A program made the position numbers and the translations under genes. Positions 26,401 to 37,222 of a DNA stretch of 64,000 bases are shown here, piece by piece; the stretch's first letter is position 1, and every line of letters starts with the position of its first letter. The notes below the pieces were generated by a model. That model had not been told where the DNA came from, did not search any database, and worked only from the letters and a program-made list of their open reading frames with translations. The DNA lies in assembly GCF_011397635.1 (NCBI RefSeq), contig NC_064755.1, forward strand, positions 34,645,559-34,709,558. The letters are read 5' to 3'. Origin of the DNA: Epinephelus fuscoguttatus. Its lineage: Eukaryota > Chordata > Actinopteri > Perciformes > Serranidae.

Positions 26401-29016
26401 CTTGACCTGTCAGGGATTTTTATGTTTTGGCTGATTGGTGTGTGTTCCTCAAGACCTTTGTGTGCATGTTTACACTGCTATCCTGGGACACACCTGTGGT
26501 AAACACCACATTATTCTGCGCTAGCACAATATGCTGATAGATTTTTCTGTTGTGTCCATATAAAGAAAATAGAGTTGCACTCTGAAATGTATCATTTAAT
26601 AAGTTCAGTTGACCATTTGTCTAGCACCACACACAAAGAACATGTTCAGCTATGTGGCCTTCACAATGAATTGAATGATACATTACAAGAGGGATGATAT
26701 GATACAAGAGGGAATATGTGTATAAACAAGTACCCTTTCTTTTAGTGAGAGGGCCTGAACTCACCATATCTTGGATCATTTAATTTCTGCAGATTGAAGA
26801 ACTTGATCCTGCCATCTTTCAGTGTGTCGATTAGATGGCTATATGGGTGCTCTGCAGAGGAAAAACAAGCACTTAGTAATACAACTGTAATTCCTTTTAG
26901 TGTAGGACACTTCCAGATATGATCACTTCCAATCAGATTTTTTTTTTGCCTCAACATGTCTGACTTCAGGTTGGACAGGTTTACTCTGGGAGATTATAAA
27001 AACAGATGTGACAAACAAATGTTTAAGTACATGATTGGTGACACTTTCCCAGCAGAGATCTCAAAGTTCAAGTAAGGAGTAGGCTTAAAGGGACAGTTCA
27101 CCCGAAAATCTTACCTGTAGTGCTGTTTATCAGTCTAGATTGTTTTGGTGTGAGTTGCAGAGAGTTGGAGATATTGGCTGTAGAGATGTCTGCCTTCTCT
27201 CCGATATAATGGAACTAGACGGCACTCATGATCCTGTTACTCAAGATAATCCACAGACTTTGTTGTGAGCAGTTTCATGTAGGAACTATTTTCTTTCTAC
27301 CAAACTTCACAAGCCAACCAAATCTCTATGCAGAAGGAAACGTGCATCTACTCATGGACGAGAGGCTCATGTAAACATTAATGGTGTCCTCCTCGGCTAA
27401 GCAGTATCATAAGTTAGCTCAGTGGTGCTAGTTGAGCTAGCAGTAGATGCACACTCCCTTCTGCATGGTGATACAGTTCAGTAAAAAGAAACAGTTCCTA
27501 TATGAAACTGCTCACAACAAGGTCTGTGGATTATCTTAAGTAACCAGGTCATGATTTCTGTTAAGAGACGTTGCTGTTGAGTTTTTCAAATGAATTTGTT
27601 GGCACTTTGAGCACCAAAGGCTGAGTGCCATCTAGGTCCATTATACTGCAGAGAAGGCAGACAACTCTACAGCTGATATCTCCAACACTCAGCAATTCAC
27701 ACCAAAACAATCTAGACTGATAAACAGCACTACAGGTAAGTGGAAAAATATGTATTTTTGCTTTTGGGGTCTCTTTAAGGCATCTCTAAGAAAATGGCAG
27801 GAGACCTCCTCAATTTTTCTGCGGCATGTGTGCACTTAGAGCATCCAAAGAGTTGGCTTATGACACACAATATTGTGTTAGTGGTTATAAGAAGCTGGGT
27901 GGCTGCTCTCAAGAACAGCCAAACTTTGGATTATCTTGGTAAGTGCCTTGGAGAATGTAACAATAAAAAATTGACAGTGCATTATGGGGCAAAATATAGA
28001 TTAAATGCCAAGGGAAGAGAAATGAAAATGATCTCCCTGGTTTCATTTCTTCCTCTGTGGCTTTTAACTATATTGAAGTGAGCTCGTGCAGGATGTGGTT
28101 ACCTTAACCAAGATGGTTTTGTACCAGATTAGCACTTCATGACAGTACAGACTCAACAGTTTGGGTCAAAAGATGAGGCTGTTGCTGCTTAATGCTGATG
28201 TTCTCCTTTGAACTTTGTGTAGAAACTTGGCTAAGCAAGTGCTGAGCCCCTATGGTAAGAAAGTTATCTTGTGAATCTTGGCACCGCACTATTCACTGGT
28301 CTCACAACAGGTTATCATGCTGTAACATTGGCTCTCGGGTTACTGGCTTTGAAAGCCACACTTTTGTGATGATTATGAAACTGCATACATCACACCACAC
28401 CCAAATATGAATTGTGTAAAATCATTTCATACTGTATTTCTTTAAAATGTGTTATATTTCTGGTTTCCCAAATCCTAAACATGAACATGAATAAATACAA
28501 AGTGGAAGAATGCTCTCATGCAACCCTGCCGCAATCAGTCAATCACGAAGGCATGCAGAGGTGAAAGTCAAAGGAAAAGATGTCACCAAACATTTCAGAG
28601 AACTGGTTTAGTCTAGTTTAGAGTTTTACAAATCTGATAATAAACCAGTGTGAATGACACACTGGGGACTTTGTATCGTCTTCATCTGCAGTACTTCCTC
28701 AAAACATGTTCACAAGTGGTGGGGCACTGCAGTAAGAGCATTATCAGCAGAGTCAAATATTGTCTTAATAAGAGTTTATGCTCTTGACTCCACTGCAACC
28801 TATTTTGTAGCTAAATTATTAAAAACTGCTGATGAAGAATTTGGCATCATATGTTTATATGAATTTTCCTTTCATTACTACTGCAATCAATATAATGATT
28901 AAATATTAATATCATAATTTTATTTTCCCTAAACTTTATACTGTTACTTGTTTTTGCCCACTCATCCACCTCTGCCCATGCTACTATTTAGTGCACATTT
29001 GTGTTTATGTGTATGC

Positions 29017-29063
<47 letters not shown>

Positions 29064-30869
29064 GGCATGTGTTTACTTGTTTTATGTATTACATCATTTG
29101 TGGAGATGTGTGTGGGTGTGTGTATATGATATGGTACTTGTTAAAATGCTAATGGCAAGTCTAAATTGGCAGCTAGAGGTAGACTTAGCTATGACTACAT
29201 GACCCCCAGATATGTATATGTGTACCGTGTTGTATGATGCTATATGTTGTTTTGTTATTTGTCTTAATCTCCTGAGACCCTGTGTCCTCATATGAAGACA
29301 TCACATTTTTGGGTTTACTTGACCTTACACTTCATTCTACTTAATTTAGACCTGTTGTCCTCAGTCATGGACACTTTTTGTGCCATGTAATGGACGTAAG
29401 ACCGCAACACACTCATCCATGTAAAAAGAGGATGGAAGCCATCTCTGCCAAGTCAGTCTGCAGCTGACCCCGACACAAAAATGGACAAAACCTGATCACA
29501 TTTTATGGTTGAAACTTGTTTCTTTATGATTAATAATTTCTGTAGTTTAATATGGCAACAAATTTGACAAATTTTAGCAATAGTAACAAGCTAAGACACT
29601 GTTAACTGGGGAGTACTTGCTTTAAGACTTCAGGCTTTATTAAAGTCTTGTTTGAGGACATTGGGACTAAGTTATTGTTGACAGTGTTTAGTTTTTTGTA
29701 CTCATCATGTCCTACTGATCCCAAATAGCTAGGAGAAATTAAAAATGCATACCAAACAAAAGTTCGGGTCTCAGGAGGTCAATGGAATAATAATAATGGC
29801 AGTAAGCAGAAATGCTCCGTCTCTGTGGGATGTGGTCTGATGATACACAATCAGCTTGCAGATCACTCCCATGTTTTGAACATAACAACATCATAACCTC
29901 ACATTTCCCTGCCTCACTGTGATGCTTTTTGTCAGCTAGCGTTTTAAAATAACTGTATGCAAACACTGACCCAATGCAGAGCAGACTGAATGTAAAACAC
30001 ACAGTATCATGTAGACTACTTGCAGTACAAGAAAAACACTGGATGCTCACTTGTGAGATCCTGTGGAGATATAACCTGATGTGAACCTGATTTCACTGGT
30101 AAGACATGCCTGCTGAAAATGCCCCATTATTGTTGGGCAACATAAAGGTCAAATAGCACAGAGGTAATGCTGCACTATCATATGGGTGGGTGCGTGATCA
30201 GACAATGTCATTGTCACTATGGCTTATATTAATCACATTATTATGAGATCCGTTACATGATGAAATTAAAAGCAACCCTTGTCTTGTTACACAATAACAT
30301 CAACTGTAAAATCACACACTGTAACAGCAAGCTAATATAATAAGTGGTGATGACAGTGCTGTTTGCGGACATCCTCATACGTTAAATCATCTGTGCATGT
30401 GTCCTGACGACAAGGTAAGGAAGGCAGCTACAAAGCTAGCTAGCACTCGTCCTTATCGTGAAGCACACTCTAGCTAGCTGAGTCCTTATCGTGCGGCTGT
30501 CTGAACGTCTTGACGAGATAAAAACAGGCCATTACAACACAATTAATGCTTAGCTAGAAAGTGTATTGTCCTTATGAGCGGGGCAAATCCACCTCTAACC
30601 CGCTAATTTAACGGCTCTCTGTTAGTAGTGGAGCAAACACTAACGTTACCAAGCTAGCTGATGTTAGCTTTAATGTCCCCAACACTGTTTGACGCCGGTT
30701 CACTTTATGTAATATTGACTAAAAACAAGCGACAGCCATTTTATGAGCAATGTCGTCTTTCTTTAATCGATTCATGTCTTCATAGGTGCTCAGCTGATCG
30801 GATAACAGCTCGCTAGGTAAGGTTAGCAGAAGACACCTCTTTACCTTTGACTGGGGAAGTGAGCGCCAT
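12905..30869 (-). CDS. ireb2: Iron regulatory protein 2 (iron-responsive element-binding protein 2), 22 exons
   Basis: Exons on the - strand, 5' to 3': 30845-30869, 26765-26851, 24901-25066, 24557-24694, 24222-24452, 23988-24057, 23061-23244, 22804-22943, 22382-22553, 22175-22275, 21832-21948, 21495-21654, 20491-20626, 17660-17744, 17421-17577, 16896-17020, 16711-16815, 16447-16589, 15853-16000, 15493-15615, 15093-15278, 12905-13015. They sum to 2910 nt (969 aa; human IRP2 has 963), with phases matching at each join and GT-AG throughout. The protein is an aconitase-fold regulator that binds IRE hairpins in ferritin and transferrin receptor mRNAs when iron is low. Visible features: IRP2-specific insert with Cys171/178/183; [32 protein letters not shown] (Cys518) and GYGCATC (Cys584/587), at the [4Fe-4S] ligand positions of IRP1; SGNSRDW; C-terminal [13 protein letters not shown]. 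Start ATG 30867-30869 has A at -3 and G at +4. The insert excludes IRP1. Confidence 0.95.
13915..14392. mobile_element. Fold-back repeat in the last ireb2 intron
   Basis: A left arm around 13918-14100 is matched, in reverse complement and imperfectly, by about 14215-14392. Shared pieces include GGGAGCTAGCTAGT against its inverted partner near 14336-14350, and GGTGGCC segments. It is a non-autonomous inverted-repeat element with no coding capacity recognised. Confidence 0.55.
14393..14875. mobile_element. hAT-like non-autonomous element
   Basis: It starts with TAGGGGTGTAACGATC, a typical hAT-superfamily terminus in fish, followed by repeated ATCGAT-rich sequence. The right end near 14862-14875 (ACATCCCTA) is roughly the inverted counterpart. 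No 8-bp target duplication could be confirmed, so the boundaries are approximate. Confidence 0.5.
16288..16362. repeat. Near-perfect 37-bp-arm palindrome in an ireb2 intron
   Basis: Arms 16288-16324 and 16326-16362 are reverse complements with one mismatch and a single-base centre at 16325. The sequence (GAGAGGTGAAAC, GAAGAAGCC) is a high-copy palindromic fish repeat. In the ireb2 pre-mRNA it would form a long, nearly uninterrupted hairpin. Confidence 0.9.
18065..18314 (-). mobile_element. tRNA-derived SINE (copy 2)
   Basis: On the - strand the head at about 18314 reads TGTGGCTCAGAGGTAGAGCG, a good pol III A box, followed by a B-box-like GTGGTTGGATCCC. The body ends in AGTGCTATACAAGTGCAGTC near 18070. 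The unit is the same as at 11350-11641. It lies in an ireb2 intron in the gene's own orientation. Confidence 0.8.
18419..19545. mobile_element. Fold-back DNA transposon with long terminal inverted arms
   Basis: Arms of about 350 bp (18419-18775 and 19195-19545) are inverted copies: the left end AAAGGCATAGTGCACCC pairs with GGGTGCACTATCCCTT at the right end, and GGATGTGAGGACTCTAAA pairs with its inverse near 18500. The interior of about 420 bp carries a broken ORF on the - strand (separate entry). It is a common teleost fold-back MITE type; the superfamily is not certain. Confidence 0.85.
18745..19080 (-). pseudogene. Decayed ORF resembling the P2X7 C-terminal cysteine-rich domain
   Basis: Reading - strand from ATG 19078-19080 without shifting frame gives an acidic, Ala/Pro-rich start ([14 protein letters not shown]), then [10 protein letters not shown], stop, [13 protein letters not shown], stop, and CITDHP near 18770. 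WCxCxxC followed by CC and CITxHP is the pattern I associate with the cytoplasmic C-terminal domain of P2X7 (Pfam P2RX7_C), which in fish also occurs in transposon-borne or stand-alone ORFs. In-frame stops (TGA, TAA, TGA) show it is dead here. It is the cargo of the fold-back element, not part of ireb2. The family match is by motif only. Confidence 0.55.
20393..20452. repeat. (GT)n / (CA)n microsatellite beside an ireb2 splice donor
   Basis: About 60 bp of pure GT on the + strand, hence CA repeat in the ireb2 transcript. It starts 38 nt downstream of the exon 20491-20626 5' splice site, separated by a CU-rich stretch. Confidence 0.95.
20718..21235. mobile_element. MITE in an ireb2 intron (relative of 2634-3110)
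   Basis: The left end GGTCAGACAGAGCAGG is mirrored at the right end by CTCTGTCTGATTGTGG, giving terminal inverted repeats of roughly 15-30 bp. The interior shares a 45-bp block with 2835-2895. It is probably PIF/Harbinger-derived; no transposase seen. Confidence 0.6.
23340..23722. mobile_element. MITE with GACACACCA terminal inverted repeat
   Basis: The left end GGGCCCTGACACACCAG is mirrored by TTGGTGTGTCTTAGC near 23707-23721. This start is typical of PIF/Harbinger-like non-autonomous elements in fish. It sits in the ireb2 intron between exons 23988-24057 and 23061-23244. Confidence 0.55.
25309..26443. mobile_element. Scrambled Tc1-like element with both terminal inverted repeats
   Basis: The left terminus (CAATCAGCTAAAACATTAAA near 25310) and the right terminus (ATGTTTTGGCTGATTGGTG ending near 26443) form an inverted pair typical of one Tc1-like family. 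Internally, + strand translation around 25515-25605 gives [20 protein letters not shown] followed by EYLWDLL, the third acidic motif region of a Tc1 transposase, with frameshifts. The segment near 26318-26360 is transposase-derived but in inverted orientation. A separate MITE (25767-26172) occupies the middle. The transposase is inactive. Confidence 0.65.
25767..26172. mobile_element. MITE nested in the Tc1-like remnant, with terminal hairpin
   Basis: It runs from GCCTAGTCTGAGTGGGCGG to GGTGAGCAAGACTATG, a loosely inverted pair. Near its right end a perfect 11-bp-arm hairpin is formed by 26128-26138 and 26148-26158 (CCAGACCTTTC). It is interspersed repeat material without coding capacity. Confidence 0.5.
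27086..27779. mobile_element. Fold-back MITE in ireb2 intron 1
   Basis: A left arm 27086 to about 27375 is matched in inverted orientation by about 27440-27779. The ends TAAAGGGACAGTTCACCC and TTTTGGGGTCTCTTTAA pair, as do AGTCTAGATTGTTTTGGTGT and its inverse, and the CCACAGAC blocks. The loop is short (under 100 bp), so nearly all of it folds. Confidence 0.82.
29019..29062. repeat. (GT)n microsatellite in ireb2 intron 1
   Basis: About 44 bp of uninterrupted GT followed by degenerate GT-rich sequence to about 29135. Confidence 0.95.
29269..29777. mobile_element. TIR-bearing MITE (copy 2, uninterrupted)
   Basis: CTCCTGAGACCC at the left is mirrored exactly by GGGTCTCAGGAG at the right. The 509-bp body matches the two flanks of the split copy at 18345-19800. 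It has no coding capacity. It lies in ireb2 intron 1. Confidence 0.85.
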
Positions 30870-30960
30870 GATGACTTCTGAAATCAACACGACCCGTTCT
30901 CACGACTGAACTGGCAGCACCGAGCCGACCAATCAGAGGGCGGGGATCTGAGGACACGCC
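30870..30960 (-). promoter_or_regulatory. ireb2: ireb2 5'UTR and proximal promoter
   Basis: Upstream of the ireb2 ATG, a CCAAT box lies at 30929-30933 (+ strand reading, ACCAATCAG) directly followed by a GC box GAGGGCGGGG at 30936-30945. There is no TATA motif at a sensible distance. This is a housekeeping-type arrangement. The transcription start is not determined. Confidence 0.5.
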
Positions 30961-31142
30961 CACCCATCGGTGACTGCCAAAATAAAAACATTATAAAACA
31001 GCACATCATAAAGATGGAGCCATTTAATAGATAAGTCCTGTCCTCAATGAACTCTCTGCAACACTGAATAACAAAGTGCAATATATCTGTTTTATGGTTG
31101 AACATATTGTTTTACTCTTTGGGAAATTATGCATGTATGTTA

Positions 31143-32420
31143 ACTTGTTTTAATCTTAGGGAATTTTTAAATTTCAGTCCCAAATTTTAAGTAGTTTTTG
31201 ACTGAAATTAAATGCTATTTTGAGTCTCTGAAATATGTAGCCTCGCGTCACCAGGCTCTTCACATAAAGTGAAAGAGCCTGGTTTTTATTCACTCTGAAT
31301 TTTGTCTGGATTCTAGTTCCGGTCTAGAGAGCGGATGCAGAATTCACCAAATTCACCAAAGTAAAAGTGTTCACCAAAGTAAAACTTTAAATTCTGGCAC
31401 GCCATCGATTTGGGGTGATGAGGGTTGTAAGAAAATCGATTAACTTAATGGCTTGGGGCTTTTCTTGTAAATTATATTCTTTAAATTAAAAGTTTCACCG
31501 CATTTTTATTAGCTTGGTGCTTTTATTTTGACGGAAAGGCGCATGCATCCATTTAACTTAAATCCGTCACCCATTGTCAGATGTGGTTGTAAACCAAGGG
31601 AAAATGTAGTCAGTGGCCCTTCAATCATTATTTATTTGTTTGTTTGTTTTTTGGGTGAGGCATGATAATAATAATGACAAATAAAATAAATAAATAAAAG
31701 TAATAATAGAAATATCAAATGTGATTGCTAATTTGTGGGTAAAGCTTTTGTACATGTTTATGTGTATTTTTCATTAATATCAATTATATTTTATCTTTTT
31801 TATTTATGTGTGTTCCCTTTATTTTACTACTCAGTTTGGTATTATCGTTGCTCATTTATCACATATATAAATATCTTCTTCTATTTTTTTGCAGGCAGTA
31901 TAAGGAAGAGCAGGGGATTATTAAGTTTCTTAAAGGTAATTCTATTTTTTTTTTTTAAATTCAGTCCCATATTTTAAGTAGTTTCTGACAGAAATTGAAT
32001 GCCATTTTGAGTCTCTGAAATTTGTTACAATTTAAAAAAAAAAAAAATCCTTAAGATTTACTTAGTACTACTACTACAAATAAATGATCCTTATCTATTA
32101 TTTATTACTATTATTTTTTATTTATTTTATTATCATTTTTTTTTGCCAATTACTGGTATAAGGATAATAATAATGACAATAGATAAATGAGAGTAATAAT
32201 AAAAATATCAAATGTGAAAACTAAATTGTGTATAGCCTTTATATATGTTTGTGTTTATTTAATTTCATTCATTTAATCTTTGTGTGTGTTTATTTTATTT
32301 TACCACTTAGTTTGGTATTATCTTTGCTCATTTACCACATATATAAATATCTCCTTATATTTTTTTATACAGGCAGTATAAGGGAGGGGTGGGAGATTGT
32401 CAAGGAAAAAGGCTTGTTAT
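31143..32420. repeat. AT-rich tandemly duplicated intergenic block
   Basis: The segment 31663-31920 recurs at 32163-32400, offset about 500 bp, sharing TTTGGTATTATC, CACATATATAAATATCT and AGGCAGTATAAG. The segment 31170-31235 recurs at 31958-32025. ORFs here (31735-31977, 32228-32488) are low-complexity Phe/Tyr/Ile peptides that follow the duplication and are not supported as genes. Nothing further is recognised in 32421-33850. Confidence 0.75.
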
Positions 32421-35199
32421 CGAATGTTCTCTTTTTGTCAAAAATATGGTGTAAGAAAAGATATCAAATGTGCATTCTGAAACAATGATGCTGACACTGT
32501 ATAAAAGTAAAATAAATGAATGAAAATAAAATACATAAAATACAAAATTAATCAGGGCCTAAACCAAAAGGTGTGTATGACAACATTCTTTGGTGATCAT
32601 GTACACAACAAAATAGATTTATGAACATTGCTGCATAGGCTTCTTCTTTTTTAAGATTTAGAATTTTGGTGTCCAAAGTTTGATTTGGAGTCAATGCACT
32701 GGTGCCAGTATGATTAAAAGCATCCTTTACATTAGTACATTAGTTCACACTTTACAACAAAACAGAGGAGAAAAAGAGATATTTGAATTTATGGCCTCCA
32801 GAAAAATAAATATGATAAACAAAGAAAAAAAGAATGTATGACATCAATCTGAAATAAAAAATAACGGGCTGATCATTCTAAGCCTCTGCCATAGTTAGTA
32901 AACACACACATGTTTGGGGTAAACATGACGGTACATGTCTCTGAGTGTTTGTGACTTTAAAACTGCAGCTGCAAACATCCCACGTGACTGTGCAGTTGTG
33001 ACTGTGCTGCCTTCAGGGAACCTCCGACCATATCTGTGCCGCATTCAAGTGACCTTGGTCAGAGACAAACTATTGTTATGTGTCCTGTAAAAACTGCAGT
33101 TCTTGTAGCTTGTGGAGCAAGATTTATAATCTGAAATATAAGGTATGTATCAAGTAAAATATTCTTTACAATATTGTTTTGTATTCAGATTCTTGATGTT
33201 TTCATTTGTTTTATATCTTCGTGTTCCAGATATCAGCGTTGGAATTTAACTAAGTACATTTACTCAGGTACTGTACTTCATTACAGTTATGAGCTAATAA
33301 TCATACGTTATTTGTGTGTGTCCACCTGAAACATTTACTGCGATAAACTGTATAGAGAAATATTGTACTTGTAACCATTCATTTATTTGACTGCTGTTTG
33401 TGGGTGTGTCACTGTGCACTTTGAGGTTTAACAAACTGAATCTTGTTCAGTCTATAAAATATGATGCATGGTTATAAAATAAATTATTCGGCAGTGTATA
33501 AATCAGTTTACATTAGTCTTCTCAAAACAAGCTTAATCATTAAATGCATACATACTAATGCATTAGTTATAATATTAAAATAATTGTATGATAATGAGAC
33601 TGACAGGGACGATTCTGCTGTGTAATGAGTGGTTTTTATACTTTTAAGTACATTTAGCTATTGATACAGTATTTATATTTTTACTTCAGTGTGGTTATGA
33701 ATGCATGACTTTTACTTGTAATGGAGTAATTATTATATTGCAGTATTCCTACTTTTACTTAAGCAAATTGTCTAAGCACTTCTTACATGTCCTCTTTCAA
33801 ATTAATGGGGGGAAAAAAGTCCTGAATACACATGTAGGTGTTTATTTTTGTTCAGATTTTTGTTCTTGAAATGTATTGAAAAAGCACAGATTTATTAAGA
33901 TAATGCCTCATTTGCTTTTGTAAATATAAAATTCAAGAAAACTTGTAATCTGACCACTCAAAGCGCTTTTTACAGTATGAGTCACATTCAGCCATTCACA
34001 CACACATTCACACACTGGTGGCCAAGGCTGGAAATGTTTGCAAATTAGCACATATAAAATAAGATAATGCCTCATTTGCATCTTTAAACATAAAATTTAA
34101 GAAAACTTGTACCACAAAAAAATTGTCTTAATGCAAGTTAACAACTATTTAAAAAAAAAAATCCATGGTGATATCTATATTAGTTTAAGAATGTACCCAT
34201 ATGTCTTTTTTTTTGTTTTTGTCTAAAACTGTTTGGAATTTTTAATAGACATATCTTTAAGGGCCATTTTCTTTTCTTGCCTTTTTCTTTCCATAATTTT
34301 TTTTTAATCATACTCTGAGCCAAAAATATCAACTTTAGTATCACTAACACACACCAAACTTTCGTTATACAGAGGGGTTTATTCATATATCATTCATAGC
34401 CTGATTTATAAAACATTTTATTTTGTATAAATGGGCTGTTGTCAGTATTTTTTGATGTATGGAGTCATTCAAAGATATAAAAAAATAACCCTAATAAGAC
34501 TTTTGAACCTGGCTTCATCCAATGTTAAGATTTTTGTTCTGGAAATGTTTGCAAACGTGCACATGTTAAATTAGATAATGCCTCGTTTGTGTATTTAGAA
34601 TTAAAATTTCAGCAAACTTGTAGTTGTACAAAAAAATATCTTAATGTCAATAAAACTGTTTAAAAAGTTCCATGGTGATATCTATTAGTAAAAATTTTAA
34701 CCTTCTGTCTTATTTTTTGTCTTTGTAAAATACATATTTTTAAAGGCCATTTTCTCATTAGGATTTTTTTTTTTTTTTTTTTAAGTTGGTTCATTTTTCA
34801 TCGTACTCTGAAACAGGTAGGTTTATTCCTGTCTATATCCTGAAGGGTTTTATCGAGAGGTTTATTCATATATCATCCATAGCCTGATTTAAAAAACATT
34901 TTTAAGGGCTGTTGACAGTATTTTCTGATTTATGGTGTCATAAAAAGAGATATCCAAAATACCCTTTATGAAAGTCTTTGACTCTAATATGAAAACAGAG
35001 TAAAACAAGAATTTGGAACCTGGATTTTTGTTCTGGAAATGTTTGCAAATTAGCTCAGATTAAATAAGATAATGCCTTATTTGCATATTTAAACATAACA
35101 CTTAAGAGAACTTGTAATATCAAAAAGAGTCTTAATGTAGATTAATGACTGGGGAAGTTCAATGGTGATATCTATTAGTGAAAAATGTATTTACTTATT

Positions 35200-35380
35200 T
35201 ATTTTTATCGTGGTACGTGTACTTTAGTATGTGTATTGTGGTATGTCTGTTGTAGTAGATGTGTTGTGGGATATGTTGTGATGTTTGAACTGTGGTGTGT
35301 GTACTGTGGCATGTGTTCTGAGGTGTGTTTATTGTAGTGTGTGGATTGTGGTTTATGTATTTTATTGTGCCTTCCATGTT
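35200..35380. repeat. Degenerate GTGGTATGTGTATT-type minisatellite
   Basis: About a dozen imperfect repeats of a roughly 15-bp TTGTGGTATGTGT-like unit. It produces a His/Thr-rich pseudo-ORF on the - strand that should not be annotated as a protein. Confidence 0.65.
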
Positions 35381-35394
35381 TATTATGTACTGTT

Positions 35395-35575
35395 GTTGTA
35401 AACTTATAATAATAACATTTTAGCACCACATCTAAAAGCCAATTAGGGACAAGAGTTGAAATTAGGCAACAAACTCTGTGCAACACATCAGTCTTATACT
35501 TTGTGTTGGAAGTATGTTACATTGCATCGTCCCTGTCAAATAAATAAATAAATAAATAAATACATATATAAATGT
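35395..35575 (+). mobile_element. 5'-truncated LINE 3' end with (AAAT)n tail
   Basis: A stretch ending CATCGTCCCTGTCAAATAAA followed by AAAT repeats (35537-35562) has the form of a fish non-LTR retrotransposon 3'UTR and tail. Only the 3' end is present; no reverse transcriptase was seen. Confidence 0.6.
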
Positions 35576-35879
35576 ACAAATAAATACCCTTGTGTCTTAT
35601 TTTTATGTCTTAAAGTGTTTTGAATTTAAAGGGCGTTTTCTTCTTCTCCCCTTAACGCTTTTTTTGCACATAGGTCGTTTGAAATTCCTACATTTGCATT
35701 GGACCCTGAATGCATCATGATCGTCAAATTCATCAAACTGCTAACGTTAACTCGCTAAGTTAATTAAACCGTTGTAGCGTTCAAATGGAAAAGAAAACAA
35801 CGTTAAAACCAAGTGTTTTAAATCTATTATTAGTTAGTAATGTTAATAACAACACATTGCAGTGAAGCACAACCCCTGA

Positions 35880-36016
35880 CCTTTCACCTTTGACTGTGTT
35901 TGTTCGCAGCAGTAATGGACGGAAGACATGACCCACCTTGTAGCAGAGCAGGCCGTGACAGTTAACCGTTACCGTGGAGGCGGAAGGTGAACCGGAGCTG
36001 AATGACCCTCTAACAG
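35880..36016 (+). other. slc25a44: Probable 5' non-coding exon of slc25a44
   Basis: A GC-richer patch in AT-rich surroundings ends in CTAACAG followed by GTGAGT at 36017, a strong donor. The next acceptor in phase with the gene is at 37217, so this is the likely first exon. The 5' end and promoter are not defined. The intron 36017-37217 holds nothing recognised; the ORF at 36542-36778 has no family features. Confidence 0.55.
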
Positions 36017-37222
36017 GTGAGTTTTATCGGTGTGTTTGGGTGAAAACTCAGGCTTATTCCTCGCACAGCTGGCTCAGTGTCGCTCCTGTTGTTTAGCTAG
36101 CTAACACACAGCGCGTGAACACTGTGTGACATTGCACGTGCGTCTCTTCCCCCTTTTCTTCAGTAACGGCTGCAGAAGACAACAATAAAAATGGCTGAGT
36201 GGACTCTCACATGGCAGTGTTGTGAAACTGCCTCGCTGCTAGTGTGAAGGTGAAGTTGTAGATAAAGATAATCAGGGTTTTTGGTTGCTGTCGGTCATTG
36301 TGGCTCTGCTCTGAACACCAGCTGCACTCAAGTTTTACGTTTCATTAGCAAACTAGTTCATGTAGTCAGACTTCCTCTATGTGTCCTGTTTTATCTTATA
36401 AGGTAACGTTAGGTATCTTAAATGTTTTGTGTTGATACGGCCCGAGGCACCAACTTCTGCATTCTTCTCTGTTGGTGTTAGCTGGTAACAGGAAGCCGTT
36501 CAGGTCTGTCAGGTCCATCAGGTTGTGACTTGTTTACTTAAATGTTTACAGGTTTGTCTTTACACAAGTTAAACTGTGTCTGTGACAGAGTAGTATATAA
36601 ATTGCGCAACATTACCACAACAAGGACATACCATTGTCCTTGTTGCAAATCAGCCTGCTCAGTTCAGGATTGCAAAGAGGATGTGAGAGAAATGATCCTG
36701 ATTATTGTGAGGACTCACAAAAAATTCAGTCTTAAATATGCAACAATAATGAAACTTAGCGAGGAAGTCTGTATATAAAAAAATAGAAACAACACTGAGT
36801 AATTAAAAAACAGCACATCAGCACAGATCATTGCCAGCTCCAGTTTTTTGATTAATTAACAGAATATATGTATATTTTTTTGTAGTTTTTCAAGAAAATA
36901 TGCTCAAATTTAGTTTGTGTCAGCTTGTTTTATCTGAGAATTTGCTGCATTTGTGTGTCTTATAATTCTAAGTATGTGCTGGCATCTGGGCAAAACAACA
37001 CTTTATATTTTTCACGATATTCTAAAATTTACACACCAAATGATTGACTGATTAAGCAAGAACATAACTAGCAGATAATTAATAAGGGTAATAGTAGCAG
37101 GATGTTCATTACGCAAGAGCGAAAGTCCAAATTCTGAATGAACAAATTTGAGTGAACCCAGCAGGTTCTTACGTCTGATTGCAGGATGTTTCTGATGCTG
37201 ATTGCTCTCGTTTGCAGGTGTG

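Larger units (their letters stand above)
33850..35660. repeat. Degenerate tandem array with a period near 500 bp
   Basis: The landmark GGAAATGTTTGCAAA occurs at about 34028, 34540 and 35034. The landmark CATGGTGATATCTATTAG occurs at about 34163, 34670 and 35160. The TTAAGGGCCATTTTC-type landmark follows each and recurs once more near 35630. A truncated start is seen at 33865. A SINE fragment (33953-34030) lies at one junction and a LINE 3' end (35395-35575) interrupts the last unit. Confidence 0.8.

Noticed and set aside
31735-32488. Two similar Phe/Tyr/Ile-rich ORFs that look like membrane proteins
   Set aside because: Their similarity comes from an AT-rich tandem DNA duplication; composition is low-complexity and there is no other evidence of coding.
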